From assembly GCA_041662485.1 (NCBI GenBank), contig JBAZSJ010000004.1, forward strand, positions 1-64,000: 64,000 bases of DNA. Reading direction: 5' to 3'. The number at the start of each line of letters is the position of its first letter. Position 1 is the stretch's first letter. Positions 53,604-61,824 of this stretch are shown here, piece after piece. A program made the translations under genes and the position numbers. The stretch comes from Rariglobus sp041662485. GTDB taxonomy: Bacteria > Verrucomicrobiota > Verrucomicrobiia > Opitutales > Opitutaceae. The notes below the pieces were generated by a model. The model was not told the origin of the DNA. It was given only the letters and a program-made list of their open reading frames with translations, and made no database searches.

Positions 53604-55691
53604 ATGAAAATCTCCCCTCGTAGTCTCGTGTGCGTGCTTGGCTGGTGCGCCCTGTTCCTCGCCGCGGCTTTTACGGCCCGCGCCCAGGTGACGGCGTCAC
53701 TCGTCGCCGACACGCAGGGCATCCAGGCAGGACATCCGCTTCAGGCCGCGCTGCGCTTGGAGCACAAGGCGGGTTGGCACACTTATTGGATCAACGCGGG
53801 GACCGGTTATCCCACCACGTTGAAATGGAATCTCCCCGTCGGCTGGACGGCTGGCGAGATCGTTTGGCCCGCGCCCAAGACCATCACCGATGACGCGGGT
53901 CACGTCACCGGCCAGGGCTATGACGGCGTCATCTACCTGCCCGTCACGCTGACTCCTCCCGCCAACTTGTCCGCCGGCGACGACGTGACGTTCAAGGCCC
54001 GGGCCGCCTGGCTCATGTGCCACGATGCCTGCGTGCCTGGAGAGGCGCCTGTTTCGCTCACGCTGCCGGTCTCGGCCACGCCGCCCGCGCTCGATCCGGT
54101 CAACGGTCCCGCCATCGCGAAGACGCTCGCCGCGCTGCCGCGCCGGAACGTGAAGGTCGAAGCCGCCGTCACCGTGTCTGGCCGCAACGCGACGCTGCGG
54201 CTGACCGGTCTGCCTCGCGCCGCCGACGGCAGCGTGCCGGCCTGGTGGTTCTTCACGCAAAACGACACCGTCGGCTACGACCAGCCGCAGATGATGCGCG
54301 CCGAAGCGGATGGAACACTGGCGCTGACCCTTTCCCTTGCGCAGGCCATGCCCGCCTCCGGCGCCCGCCTGCAAGGCGTGTTGCGAGCCTCGGCCTCGGC
54401 TCCCACCGATGCGACCGCCGTTGCCGCGTTCCGCATCGATCTGCCGATCCAGCCTCCAACCGTCGCCGAGTCGCCGGGCAACGCCGATGCTCCCGCCGGC
54501 CTGCTCGCGACGCTGCCGCTGGCCTTCATCGGCGGCCTGATTCTCAATCTCATGCCGTGCGTTTTCCCCGTGCTCGGCATCAAGATCATGGGCTTCGTCA
54601 ACCAGTCCGGAGCCGACCGGAAAAAGATCACGATGCACGGCCTCACCTTTGCCGCGGGTGTGCTCGCATCGTTTTGGACGCTGGCCACCGCGCTCGCCGT
54701 GCTGCGCGCCGGGGGCAGCCACCTCGGCTGGGGCTTCCAGCTGCAGTCGCCGGTTTTTGTATTCGGGCTCGCGAGCGTGATGCTGGTCTTCGCGCTCAGC
54801 ATGAGCGGAGTCTGCGAATTCGGCGGAAGCATCATGGGCACGGGGGCGGGGCTGCAAATGCAGTCGGGCTACCGCGGCTCGTTTTTCACCGGCGTGCTGG
54901 CGACCGTGGTGGCGACGCCGTGCAGCGCGCCGTTCCTTGCGCCCGCGCTCGGCGTCGCGCTCGTGATGCCGTTGGTGGAATCGTATCTTGTCTTCACGAC
55001 CATCGCGGTGGGGTTGTCCGCGCCCTACCTGCTGCTTTCGATTTTTCCGCAGGCCGTGCGCGTGCTGCCGCGTCCGGGGGCGTGGATGGAAACCTTCAAG
55101 CAGGCCATGGCGTTTCCCCTTTACGCCACCGCCGGCTACCTCGTGTGGGTCCTTGCCGGGCAGACGAGCGAGAGCGGATCGCTGATGGCCATTTTCGGAC
55201 TCACGCTCGTCGCGATGGCGACCTGGTTCTACGGACGCTACGCGCAACCGGGTTCATCGGGCATGAAGCGCCGCGTCGGAATAACGGGCGCGCTCGCCTT
55301 GCTGGCCGCCGGCGCCTTCGTGGGCTGGCCTCATTCGCCCAAGGCGACCGACATCGTGTGGGAGACGTGGAGTCCGGCGCGCGTTGCCGAATTGCAGGCG
55401 GCGGGCCGGCCGATCTACGTGGACTTCACCGCCCGGTGGTGCGCGACCTGCCAGGCGAACAAGAAACTGGTCTTTGGCTCGAACGACGTCCGCAAACGCT
55501 TTCGTGATCTGGGCGTGGCGACGTTGCGCGGCGACTGGACCAACCGAGATGAGGCCATCACGAGCGAACTCGCCCGCTGGAATCGCAGCGCGGTGCCGTT
55601 CAACATGGTTTATCTTCCCGGTCGCGCGGAGCCGGTGCTGCTCCCGGAGTTGCTCGCGCCCAAGATTGTTTTGGGAGCCTTGGAACGCTGA
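53604..55691 (+). CDS. dsbD: Thiol:disulfide interchange protein DsbD
   Basis: The 695-residue protein has a signal peptide ending ARAQV, and a DsbD-alpha-like domain with LMCHDACVPGE (Cys139, Cys143). Eight membrane helices follow, with LNLMPCVFPVLGIK and VATPCSAPFLAPALG, then a C-terminal thioredoxin domain with ARWCATCQANK (Cys613, Cys616). It carries electrons from cytosolic thioredoxin to exported thiol proteins, probably including the TlpA-like protein at 50594. It is the last plus-strand gene of the block. Confidence 0.93.
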   Translation: MKISPRSLVCVLGWCALFLAAAFTARAQVTASLVADTQGIQAGHPLQAALRLEHKAGWHTYWINAGTGYPTTLKWNLPVGWTAGEIVWPAPKTITDDAGHVTGQGYDGVIYLPVTLTPPANLSAGDDVTFKARAAWLMCHDACVPGEAPVSLTLPVSATPPALDPVNGPAIAKTLAALPRRNVKVEAAVTVSGRNATLRLTGLPRAADGSVPAWWFFTQNDTVGYDQPQMMRAEADGTLALTLSLAQAMPASGARLQGVLRASASAPTDATAVAAFRIDLPIQPPTVAESPGNADAPAGLLATLPLAFIGGLILNLMPCVFPVLGIKIMGFVNQSGADRKKITMHGLTFAAGVLASFWTLATALAVLRAGGSHLGWGFQLQSPVFVFGLASVMLVFALSMSGVCEFGGSIMGTGAGLQMQSGYRGSFFTGVLATVVATPCSAPFLAPALGVALVMPLVESYLVFTTIAVGLSAPYLLLSIFPQAVRVLPRPGAWMETFKQAMAFPLYATAGYLVWVLAGQTSESGSLMAIFGLTLVAMATWFYGRYAQPGSSGMKRRVGITGALALLAAGAFVGWPHSPKATDIVWETWSPARVAELQAAGRPIYVDFTARWCATCQANKKLVFGSNDVRKRFRDLGVATLRGDWTNRDEAITSELARWNRSAVPFNMVYLPGRAEPVLLPELLAPKIVLGALER

Positions 55692-55729
55692 CGCCAACCA
55701 CCGCCATCGTCGGCCGTTCCGTGTTTGTT

Positions 55730-55804
55730 TGGTGCGGGTAGAGGGAGTCGAACCCTCTTCTCATGCTTGGGAAGCACACATAATAGCCGGTATACTATAC
55801 CCGC
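55730..55804 (-). tRNA. tRNA-Gly (anticodon CCC), CCA encoded
   Basis: On the minus strand the sequence folds as a cloverleaf: acceptor arm GCGGGTA with TACCCGC, a T-arm GAGGG-TTCGACT-CCCTC and an anticodon loop TTCCCAA. The last gives anticodon CCC at the usual distance from the T33 position. The anticodon stem has two G-U pairs, so TCC in a shifted loop was considered but pairs worse. A73 and CCA are encoded (55733-55730). It faces dsbD tail to tail. Confidence 0.92.
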
Positions 55805-55932
55805 GTTGCCAAAACGTTGTCATCAAAGCCGGACGCCTCCCTCCCGCAAGCGTCTTCTTGGGCCGGCGACAGGATGCACGGATTTTTTCTGCAACCGTAA
55901 GAGCGGAACAATCGCCGCTGAGGCCGCGCGGA

Positions 55933-56002
55933 GGACGGACCTCCAGGTCCGTCCTGATGATCGTTCGAGGGATTCCACCGGGATCGGACCGGGAGGTCCG
56001 AT
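55933..56002. repeat. Double palindrome of REP type
   Basis: GGACGGACCT at 55933-55942 pairs with AGGTCCGTCC at 55945-55954. A second hairpin, ATCGGACC at 55983-55990 with GGTCCGAT at 55995-56002, follows 28 bases later. Both share the GGACC core and G-rich flanks, as in bacterial REP/BIME elements. It occupies the gap between the tRNA and dxs, where nothing else is seen. It could end the dxs transcript, but no T-run follows. Confidence 0.6.
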
Positions 56003-56034
56003 CTCCTTTGCGGCAACAATTTTTTTAAAATGGC

Positions 56035-57999
56035 TCAGACGCCGGCCTCGACGTGCGCGGCGTGGCGGTTGCGCCAGCGGGCGAGCACGCGGCGATACAT
56101 GTCGTCGGGCGACAGGCCGTAGGACGCGCGCAGGATTTCCTGGCTGGTGCCGTGCTCCACAAACTTGTCGGGCCAGCCGAGGCGTTCGACGGCCGCGGGG
56201 CAGTCGGCTTCCTGCAACGCCTCAAGCACAGCGCCGCCGAAGCCGCCGGCGAGGACGTGGTCCTCCATCGTGACGATGAGCGGGATGCAGGCGGCGTGGC
56301 TGAGGAGAAGCGCGCGGTCGAGGGGCTTCACGAAGCGGGCGTTCACCACGCCGACGGAAAGGTTCTCCTCGGCTTCGAGGCGGGCGGCGAGGGCGAGGGC
56401 GTCTTGCACCATGCTGCCGAGGGCCCAGATCATGATGTTCGATCCCTGGCGGATGATCTCGGCCTGGCCGACGGGAAGCGTGACGGGCTTGTCTTTGATT
56501 TTGACGCCCACGCCCATGCCGCGCGGATAACGGATAAAGCCGGGGCCGTTGAGCTGGAGGCTCGTGTGCATCATGTCCACGAGTTCGTCCTCGTCCTTGG
56601 GCTGCATGATCACGGCGTTGGGCACGGGACGCAGGTAGGCGAGGTCGAAGAGACCGTGGTGGGTGGGGCCGTCGTTGGGCGAGAGGCCGGCGCGGTCCAT
56701 GACAAACGTCACGGGCAGGTTTTGCAGCGCGACGTCGTGGATGATCGGGTCGTAGCCGCGCTGGAGGAAGGTCGAGTAGATCGCGACGACGGGGCGGATG
56801 CCCTTGGTCGCGAGGCCGGCGGCGAAGAGCACCGCGTGTTCCTCGGCGATACCGACATCGAAAAATTGTTTCGGGCATTCGGCGGCGAGATGCGAGAGGC
56901 CGGTGCCGCTGGGCATGGCGCCGGTGATGCCGACGACGTTGGGATCGGCCTTGGCGAAGCGCACGAGGGCTTTGCCCATCACGTCCTGATAATTGGGCGC
57001 GGGAGGAGTGGCGGGGGCGACGGCGGGCTTGATGCTCTCGCCGGTGAGCGGGTCGTAGGGGCTGGCGCCGTGGAATTTTTCCGGGTGGGCGAGGGCGGCC
57101 GCGAGGCCTTTGCCCTTCTTGGTGAGGACGTGGAGGATGACCGGCGTGTCGCAGTGTTTGGCGAACTCCAGGTTCTTGACGAGTTCGTCGAGGTTGTGGC
57201 CGTCGATCGGGCCGATGTAGCGCAGGCCGAATTTCTCGAAGAGGGAGGAGGAGACGAAGAAGTCCTTGGTCTCGCGTTTCCACTTCATCCACAGATGGTG
57301 CATGTCCTGTCCGCCGGGGAGGCCGGTGAAGAACTTTTCCAGGTCGTGGTGGACCTTGTTGTAGGTCGGGTGGGTCGAGAGGCGGTTGAGATACTTCGCC
57401 ATGGCGCCGACGTTTTTGGCGATGGACCATTCGTTGTCGTTGAGGATGACGACGAGGCGCTTGGTCGAGCTGACGACGTTGTTGAGCGCCTCCATCGTTA
57501 TGCCGCAGGTGAAGGCGGCGTCGCCGCAGAGGGCGACGACATGCTCGTGGGTGCCGCGCAGGTCGCGGGCGGTCGCCATGCCGAGGGCGGCGGAGAGGGC
57601 GGTGCCGGCGTGGCCCGCGCCGAAGGAATCGTGTTTGCTTTCGGCGCGGTAGAGGAAGCCGCTGGCGCCGCCGCTTTGGCGCAGTCCCCTGAAAAATTCG
57701 CCGCCGCGGCCGGTGAGGAGCTTGTGGACGTAGCCCTGGTGGGCCACGTCGAAGACGAACTGGTCCTCGGGCGTGGAGAACACGCGGTGCAGCGCGAGGG
57801 TGAGCTCGACGACGCCGAGGTTGGGGCCGACGTGGCCGCCGTTCTTGGCGGTGACGGCGATGATCTCGTTGCGGATTTCCTGGGCGAGCTGCGGGAGCCG
57901 GTCGGAGGACAGCGCCTTGACATCAGCCGGGCCGTGGATCGTGGGAAGGAGCGGCGGAAGGCCGGCGAAGGTGGCCGAGGAATCGGCAGGCGTGTTCAT
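56035..57999 (-). CDS. dxs: 1-deoxy-D-xylulose-5-phosphate synthase
   Basis: The 654-residue protein has LCGDAAFTCGITMEALN at the TPP site, ILNDNEWSIAKNVGAM, GPIDGHNLDELV and DVGIAEEHAVLFAAGLATKG. The last part has ALQNLPVTFVMDRAGLSPND. It condenses pyruvate and glyceraldehyde-3-phosphate for isoprenoids, thiamine and pyridoxal. The TPP motif is GDA rather than the usual GDG, and EEH replaces the common EQH, so it belongs to a divergent dxs lineage, though length and other motifs are normal. It follows xseB by about 29 bases. The ATG at 57999 is preferred over the TTG before it. Confidence 0.9.
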   Translation of the reverse strand: MNTPADSSATFAGLPPLLPTIHGPADVKALSSDRLPQLAQEIRNEIIAVTAKNGGHVGPNLGVVELTLALHRVFSTPEDQFVFDVAHQGYVHKLLTGRGGEFFRGLRQSGGASGFLYRAESKHDSFGAGHAGTALSAALGMATARDLRGTHEHVVALCGDAAFTCGITMEALNNVVSSTKRLVVILNDNEWSIAKNVGAMAKYLNRLSTHPTYNKVHHDLEKFFTGLPGGQDMHHLWMKWKRETKDFFVSSSLFEKFGLRYIGPIDGHNLDELVKNLEFAKHCDTPVILHVLTKKGKGLAAALAHPEKFHGASPYDPLTGESIKPAVAPATPPAPNYQDVMGKALVRFAKADPNVVGITGAMPSGTGLSHLAAECPKQFFDVGIAEEHAVLFAAGLATKGIRPVVAIYSTFLQRGYDPIIHDVALQNLPVTFVMDRAGLSPNDGPTHHGLFDLAYLRPVPNAVIMQPKDEDELVDMMHTSLQLNGPGFIRYPRGMGVGVKIKDKPVTLPVGQAEIIRQGSNIMIWALGSMVQDALALAARLEAEENLSVGVVNARFVKPLDRALLLSHAACIPLIVTMEDHVLAGGFGGAVLEALQEADCPAAVERLGWPDKFVEHGTSQEILRASYGLSPDDMYRRVLARWRNRHAAHVEAGV

Positions 58000-58028
58000 C
58001 AACGAAAAATCAGGCGGGCGACGGGCCT

Positions 58029-58286
58029 TCAGGCGCCGCGTTCGGTTTCAAAAGTGGAAAAGGCGGCCGAGCCGTCCTTCTGTTTCTTGAGCTGCTCGAT
58101 CTTGAGCTCGGCTTCTTTCAGGCGGGATTCACAGACTTTGAGCAACGTGTTGCCTTCCTCAAACTTGGCCAGCAGTTCGGCCAGCGGCACCTCGCCGGAT
58201 TCCATCGATTCGACGATGGTTTCGAGGCGTTCGAGGGCGTCCTCGAAGGAGGGCGGTTGTTTGGTTTTGGCTTCCACAGCCGACAA
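58029..58286 (-). CDS. xseB: Exodeoxyribonuclease VII small subunit
   Basis: The 85-residue protein has PPSFEDALERLETIVESMES, GEVPLAELLAKFEEGN and SRLKEAELKIEQL, the two-helix pattern of XseB. With the large subunit it degrades single-stranded DNA. It starts with TTG at 58286, since the only nearby ATG is in another frame. The xseB-dxs order is common in bacteria and supports both calls. A terminator lies just upstream, so the pair should have its own promoter in 58287-58386. Confidence 0.93.
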   Translation of the reverse strand: MSAVEAKTKQPPSFEDALERLETIVESMESGEVPLAELLAKFEEGNTLLKVCESRLKEAELKIEQLKKQKDGSAAFSTFETERGA

Positions 58287-58386
58287 ACCATGAGGGGGGA
58301 GGGCCTCTTTTCAACCAATCTTTAGCCCGTCTTCCAGAGGGGGCGCAGCCTTGCGACCGCACCGTGTGACGTTTGCAAAAAACAAG

Positions 58387-58440
58387 AACGCCAGTCTCCG
58401 GCCCGGCCACGCGAACGTGGATGGACCGGAGGCTGGCGTT
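58387..58440 (-). terminator. Rho-independent terminator after the GH94 gene
   Basis: A 15-base inverted repeat with one mismatch (58387-58401 and 58426-58440) encloses a second stem, CCACG/CGTGG, with a CGAA loop. On the minus strand the long stem is followed by CTTGTTTTTTG, a T-run of the right kind. It would end transcripts coming from the GH94 gene and isolate xseB-dxs. Confidence 0.8.
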
Positions 58441-58506
58441 TGGACCTGGCCGGGATCGAGGGTGATTCCTAGGGAGCCTTAGAGGGCGCCTAAAAAGCTG
58501 CCGCAT

Positions 58507-58590
58507 GGTAGGGCGGGACCGCTGGGCCCGCCGCGATTCTCCTGTGGCCTACGCACGCCCAGCCGGACGGCCCAGCGGTCCGTCCCTACC
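58507..58590. repeat. Long inverted repeat of REP/MITE type
   Basis: Arms of 22 bases (58507-58528 and 58569-58590) match at 20 positions and enclose 40 bases that read GGGCCCGCCG and similar. Each arm contains GGACCGCTGGGCC. The style is that of a dispersed intergenic repeat, and it lies 15 bases after the GH94 stop. Besides this and the terminator, I see nothing in the 58287-58605 gap. Confidence 0.65.
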
Positions 58591-58605
58591 TTTTGGAACG
58601 ACCCC

Positions 58606-60885
58606 TCAGGCCTTCGAATATGGCACGAAATCGCCCTGGATCGGCTGACCGTTGACGGTGATGGCGTAGCCGGCGCCCGCGCGCTTGATGGCGATCTGGT
58701 ATTCCTTTCCGCGCAGCTGGCGGCGGACCGAGACTTCGTTCCAGCCGGACGGCAGGCAGGGTTTGATCGAGAGGCCGTCGTAGCCGGGCTGGATGCCGCA
58801 GAAGTATTCCAGGACGGCGCGGAACATCCATCCGGCGCTGCCGGTGATCCAGCCGCTGATCGATTCGCCAGAACGTCCGTTGGCCGGCCCGAGATATTGG
58901 TTGGTGAACGCGTAGGGTTCGCAGCCGGAGACCGAGGACGGGTGCTTGGGATTGTCGGGCATGACCTTATACCAGCTCTCAAGCGCCTTGTCGGGGCGGC
59001 CGGCGGCGATGTCGGCGACGATCTTGAACGCGGTGCCGTGGCAATACGGCGTGCCGTTCTCATACATGCCGGGGAGGAGCATGGTCACGCGGCCGACGTT
59101 GTCGTCCTTGGCCGTGTAGTGCGGCGAGAGGGTCAGCGAGCCGTGGGGATTGTCGAGTTTTTCGTCCACGGCCTTCCAGCATTTGGCGAGGCGCTCGCCG
59201 GTGGCGATGCCGGTGAGGGAGGCCCACGTCTGGGTGTTGAGATAGACCTGGCCTTCCTTGTTGGACTTGGAGCCCACGGGATTGCCGAAATCGCTCCAGC
59301 CGGCGAGATACCAGTCGCCGTCCCAGCCGTGCTGCTCGATGGCGAGGCGGATTTTTTCGGCGCGGTCGCGCATCTCCTTCTCGAGCGCGGGCTGCTTGAG
59401 GAAATCACGGGCCATTTCCGCGACGACCTGGCAGCTGTGGAAAAGCGCCATGGAGGTCCAGACGCTCTCGCCCTTGCCGGCGCGGCCCATCCAGTTGAGG
59501 GAGTCGTTCCAGTCGCCCTCGTGGGCGAGGACGAGTCCGTGGGCGCCGAGGTCGGTGCTCAGATGGCGGATACCGGTGAGCATGTGCTCGAAGACGGAGG
59601 CCTCGCCCTTGTCGAGGTAGGGCACGACTTCGTCGAGGAAGCCGCGGTCGCCGGTTTCCTTGAGGTAGGCGGCCACGGTGGGGGCGATCCACGTCGGACC
59701 GTCCGAGTAATGATGGTTCTGGATCGGCAGCCAGCCGCGGATGGCGTGGCCGTCGCTGCATTGGTGCTGGAGGGTTTCCTTGATCTTGGCCTTTGCGAGG
59801 GGGGCGTTGAACGGCAGCACGCCCCAGGCGTCCTGCAGCGTGTCGCGGAAGCCGCGGGCGCCGTCGCGGCCGAACTCGACGCAGAGCTGGATCTGCTGCT
59901 TCGACCAGATGTTGACGAGGCGGTTGATGGCGACGTCGGGCGTCTCGATCCAGACCTTGTCCAACATGGACTTCTTTTCCGCGATCAGATCAGCCCAGGC
60001 TTTCTGGCGGTAGGAGGCGGGGAGGATTTTTTTGATGAGGCGGGCCTTTTCCTCTTCGGTGTTGAAACTACCGAGGATGACGGTGGAGGACTTGGATTCC
60101 TTGGCACCGAGCTTGATCTCGACGGCGAGGGCGCCGGCGAGTTCCTCGCACCACGCCTCGCGGCAGGAGAGTTGTCCATTGATCAGGCTGGCGGGTTGCG
60201 CGGGGGAGCCGACGGGGCCGAAGAATTCACGGCGGCCGCCGCACCACTGGAGGACGTTGCCGTCGGAGGCGACGAAGGCGTTGTAGCGGTCGTGCGGACG
60301 CTCGTCGGAGGTGTTGTAACTGGAGACGGCCTTGAGGCCCGCGTCGTAGCTGCTGCGCAGGTAGGAGTAGGGACTGCTGAAGGTGGAGTAGCCGCTGAGC
60401 AGCCATTCCACGTAGGGAACGAGCCAGAGGGAGCGGGGGCGCGAGTCGAGGTTGGTGACGGTGAACTCCCATATCTCGACCGGCTCGTCGGGGGCGAGGA
60501 ACACGCGGCTTTCGGTGCGGATGCCGTCGTATTCCATGGTGAACTTGGAATAGCCGAGGCCGACCTGCGTGCGGAGGGTGGCGCCGGGGGTGTTGGCAGG
60601 GTAGAGGCCGGTGTTCCAGACCTTGCCGGACTCGGTGTCGCGCAGGTAAAAATAACGGCGGCCGTCGCGGATGAGACGGACGCGGCCCTTGGGATGGTTG
60701 AACATCAGCGTCTGGTTGTTGAAGACGCCGTCGCCGCTGCCGAACTGGTTGAGCCCGGAGATGAGCGTGTCGTTCCACAGGAAATTGACCTGGGCGCGCG
60801 GCGGGGACAGCGGGTCGGTGACGATGTATTCGAGATTGTCCTTGGAGAAGTGTCCGAAGGACGCCGGTTGGGTGGATGAGGGCAT
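58606..60885 (-). CDS. GH94 family phosphorylase (cellobiose/chitobiose phosphorylase-like)
   Basis: The 759-residue protein has the N-terminal beta-sandwich and C-terminal (alpha/alpha)6 barrel of GH94. Landmarks are PKGRVRLIRDGRRYFYLRD, AHEGDWNDSLNWMG with the catalytic aspartate in GDWND, and GITGSAGWMFRAVLEYF-like residues near 690 (WITGSAGWMF). Such enzymes break beta-linked disaccharides with phosphate and give a sugar-1-phosphate. It is shorter than cellobiose phosphorylases of about 800 residues, and I cannot say whether it prefers cellobiose, chitobiose or laminaribiose. Confidence 0.88.
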   Translation of the reverse strand: MPSSTQPASFGHFSKDNLEYIVTDPLSPPRAQVNFLWNDTLISGLNQFGSGDGVFNNQTLMFNHPKGRVRLIRDGRRYFYLRDTESGKVWNTGLYPANTPGATLRTQVGLGYSKFTMEYDGIRTESRVFLAPDEPVEIWEFTVTNLDSRPRSLWLVPYVEWLLSGYSTFSSPYSYLRSSYDAGLKAVSSYNTSDERPHDRYNAFVASDGNVLQWCGGRREFFGPVGSPAQPASLINGQLSCREAWCEELAGALAVEIKLGAKESKSSTVILGSFNTEEEKARLIKKILPASYRQKAWADLIAEKKSMLDKVWIETPDVAINRLVNIWSKQQIQLCVEFGRDGARGFRDTLQDAWGVLPFNAPLAKAKIKETLQHQCSDGHAIRGWLPIQNHHYSDGPTWIAPTVAAYLKETGDRGFLDEVVPYLDKGEASVFEHMLTGIRHLSTDLGAHGLVLAHEGDWNDSLNWMGRAGKGESVWTSMALFHSCQVVAEMARDFLKQPALEKEMRDRAEKIRLAIEQHGWDGDWYLAGWSDFGNPVGSKSNKEGQVYLNTQTWASLTGIATGERLAKCWKAVDEKLDNPHGSLTLSPHYTAKDDNVGRVTMLLPGMYENGTPYCHGTAFKIVADIAAGRPDKALESWYKVMPDNPKHPSSVSGCEPYAFTNQYLGPANGRSGESISGWITGSAGWMFRAVLEYFCGIQPGYDGLSIKPCLPSGWNEVSVRRQLRGKEYQIAIKRAGAGYAITVNGQPIQGDFVPYSKA

Positions 60886-60944
60886 GGGTTAGGTTTAAGG
60901 GAAGTGGGGGGCAGGGGCGGGATTCGCGGCTTTTGGCGGGCAGA

Positions 60945-60961
60945 CTCCGCACTATGCGGAG
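60945..60961. promoter_or_regulatory. Perfect 17-base palindrome upstream of the GH94 gene
   Basis: CTCCGCACTATGCGGAG has 7-base arms around a CTA centre, 60 bases before the GH94 start. The size and symmetry fit an operator for a LacI- or GntR-like repressor, but a short hairpin in the leader is also possible. Apart from it, 60886-61206 contains no gene that I can see. Confidence 0.4.
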
Positions 60962-61206
60962 AGGGGTGCGGGAGGATAATCAATTAGGGAAAACGGCGCC
61001 GGTATTAAATTCCGTGCGGCCCGACGTTAGCCATCCTTGTGGCAATGGGACCGACCGGGCGGGAGGCGGACATGGCACGGCGGAGCGCGGAAATGCGGTG
61101 GGACGTGTCGGGGGGAAACATGAAGCCCACTCCACCGGACAAGCACGAGGGGAGCAAAGCAGCGTTTTGTTGACAGTTCACCACTTCGGACGGGGCTCAG
61201 TGGCTT

Positions 61207-61452
61207 TCATTTCTTTTTTTCCGATTTTGAGTCTTTAGAGAGATATACACTCGGCACTTCGATGGATGATTTGGAGTCGAGCGATATGATCGTAATTTCC
61301 GAGTAGGTCATCGTAGCCGTGGGTTCGTCTTTCATTTTCAGGCTTTCGGCAGCCGGACTGTCTGTCCGAGGAACCAAATCAGTCGCGCCAGCCGGTATTT
61401 CTGCTTTCAGCGCTCCTGCGACAATCACGAATATAAGTGCTGCGTATTTCAT
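61207..61452 (-). CDS. Small secreted protein of unknown function
   Basis: The frame from the ATG at 61452 gives 81 residues: a signal peptide (YAALIFVIVAGALKAEIPAG), then a polar stretch with LKMKDEPTATMTYSEITII and a lysine-rich end SKDSKSEKKK. I recognise no family. Base composition is clearly lower in G+C than the neighbours, which suggests transfer. No stop separates it from the ankyrin fragment upstream, so it may be the tail of a longer fused protein, or an independent gene whose ATG happens to be in frame. Confidence 0.5.
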   Translation of the reverse strand: MKYAALIFVIVAGALKAEIPAGATDLVPRTDSPAAESLKMKDEPTATMTYSEITIISLDSKSSIEVPSVYLSKDSKSEKKK

Positions 61453-61824
61453 GGGTTTTATTTGCGAACGCTTAAGAAAAAGCGCCTTGTTAGGCGCGGT
61501 ATTTTTTCCGAAAAATTGTAGGAGATCATAATTTGCTATGATTTGTGCTAAACCAATAGATGACTGTCCGTGATGATTCTTCTTTTCCGGATCTGCGCCT
61601 TTTGAAAGTAGAAAGACGATTAAATCACCCTGTCCCTTTGAATTAAAGACGGCTGTCGAAAGCGAAGTATTTCCGTTTGAATCTTCGGCATCTACCATAG
61701 CGCCAGAGTCTAGTAATATACGGGCACAATCGACTGAATTCGCTTGTGCGGCAAAATGCAGTGGTGTCCATCCGGCCTTATCTCCCAAGTTTACATCATG
61801 GCCTTGTTTGATTAATGACGCGGC
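61453..61824 (-). pseudogene. Ankyrin-repeat protein fragment, cut by the IS1380 element
   Basis: In this frame residues read SLIKQGHDVNLGDKAGWTPL, HFAAQANSVDCARILLDSGA and NGNTSLSTAVFNSKGQGDLI: about three ankyrin repeats used for protein binding. The N-terminus runs into the IS1380 sequence near 61824, so no proper start remains. The frame continues without a stop through a hairpin sequence (61482-61497) into the secreted protein at 61452. The low G+C stands out from the rest of the window. Confidence 0.7.
61482..61497 (-). terminator. Terminator-like or attC-like hairpin inside an open frame
   Basis: GCGCC, a TAACAA loop and GGCGC, followed on the minus strand by TTTTTCTT, looks like a compact rho-independent terminator. 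The same sequence contains GCCTAAC, as in the core sites of integron attC elements. A terminator at the end of an ankyrin gene would be normal, but here the frame is open through it. The partner attC end (GTTRRRY) was not seen. Confidence 0.4.

Noticed and set aside
55740..55804. Anticodon TCC for the tRNA-Gly
   Set aside because: Shifting the loop by one base breaks the anticodon stem; CCC gives a seven-base loop with T33 and A37.
56053..58293. Very long plus-strand open frame opposite dxs and xseB
   Set aside because: It is antisense to two well-supported genes and has no family motif; long antisense frames are expected at this G+C content.
58897..60879. 660-codon plus-strand frame opposite the GH94 gene
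   Set aside because: Glycine- and valine-rich antisense shadow without domains; the minus strand has a clear enzyme.
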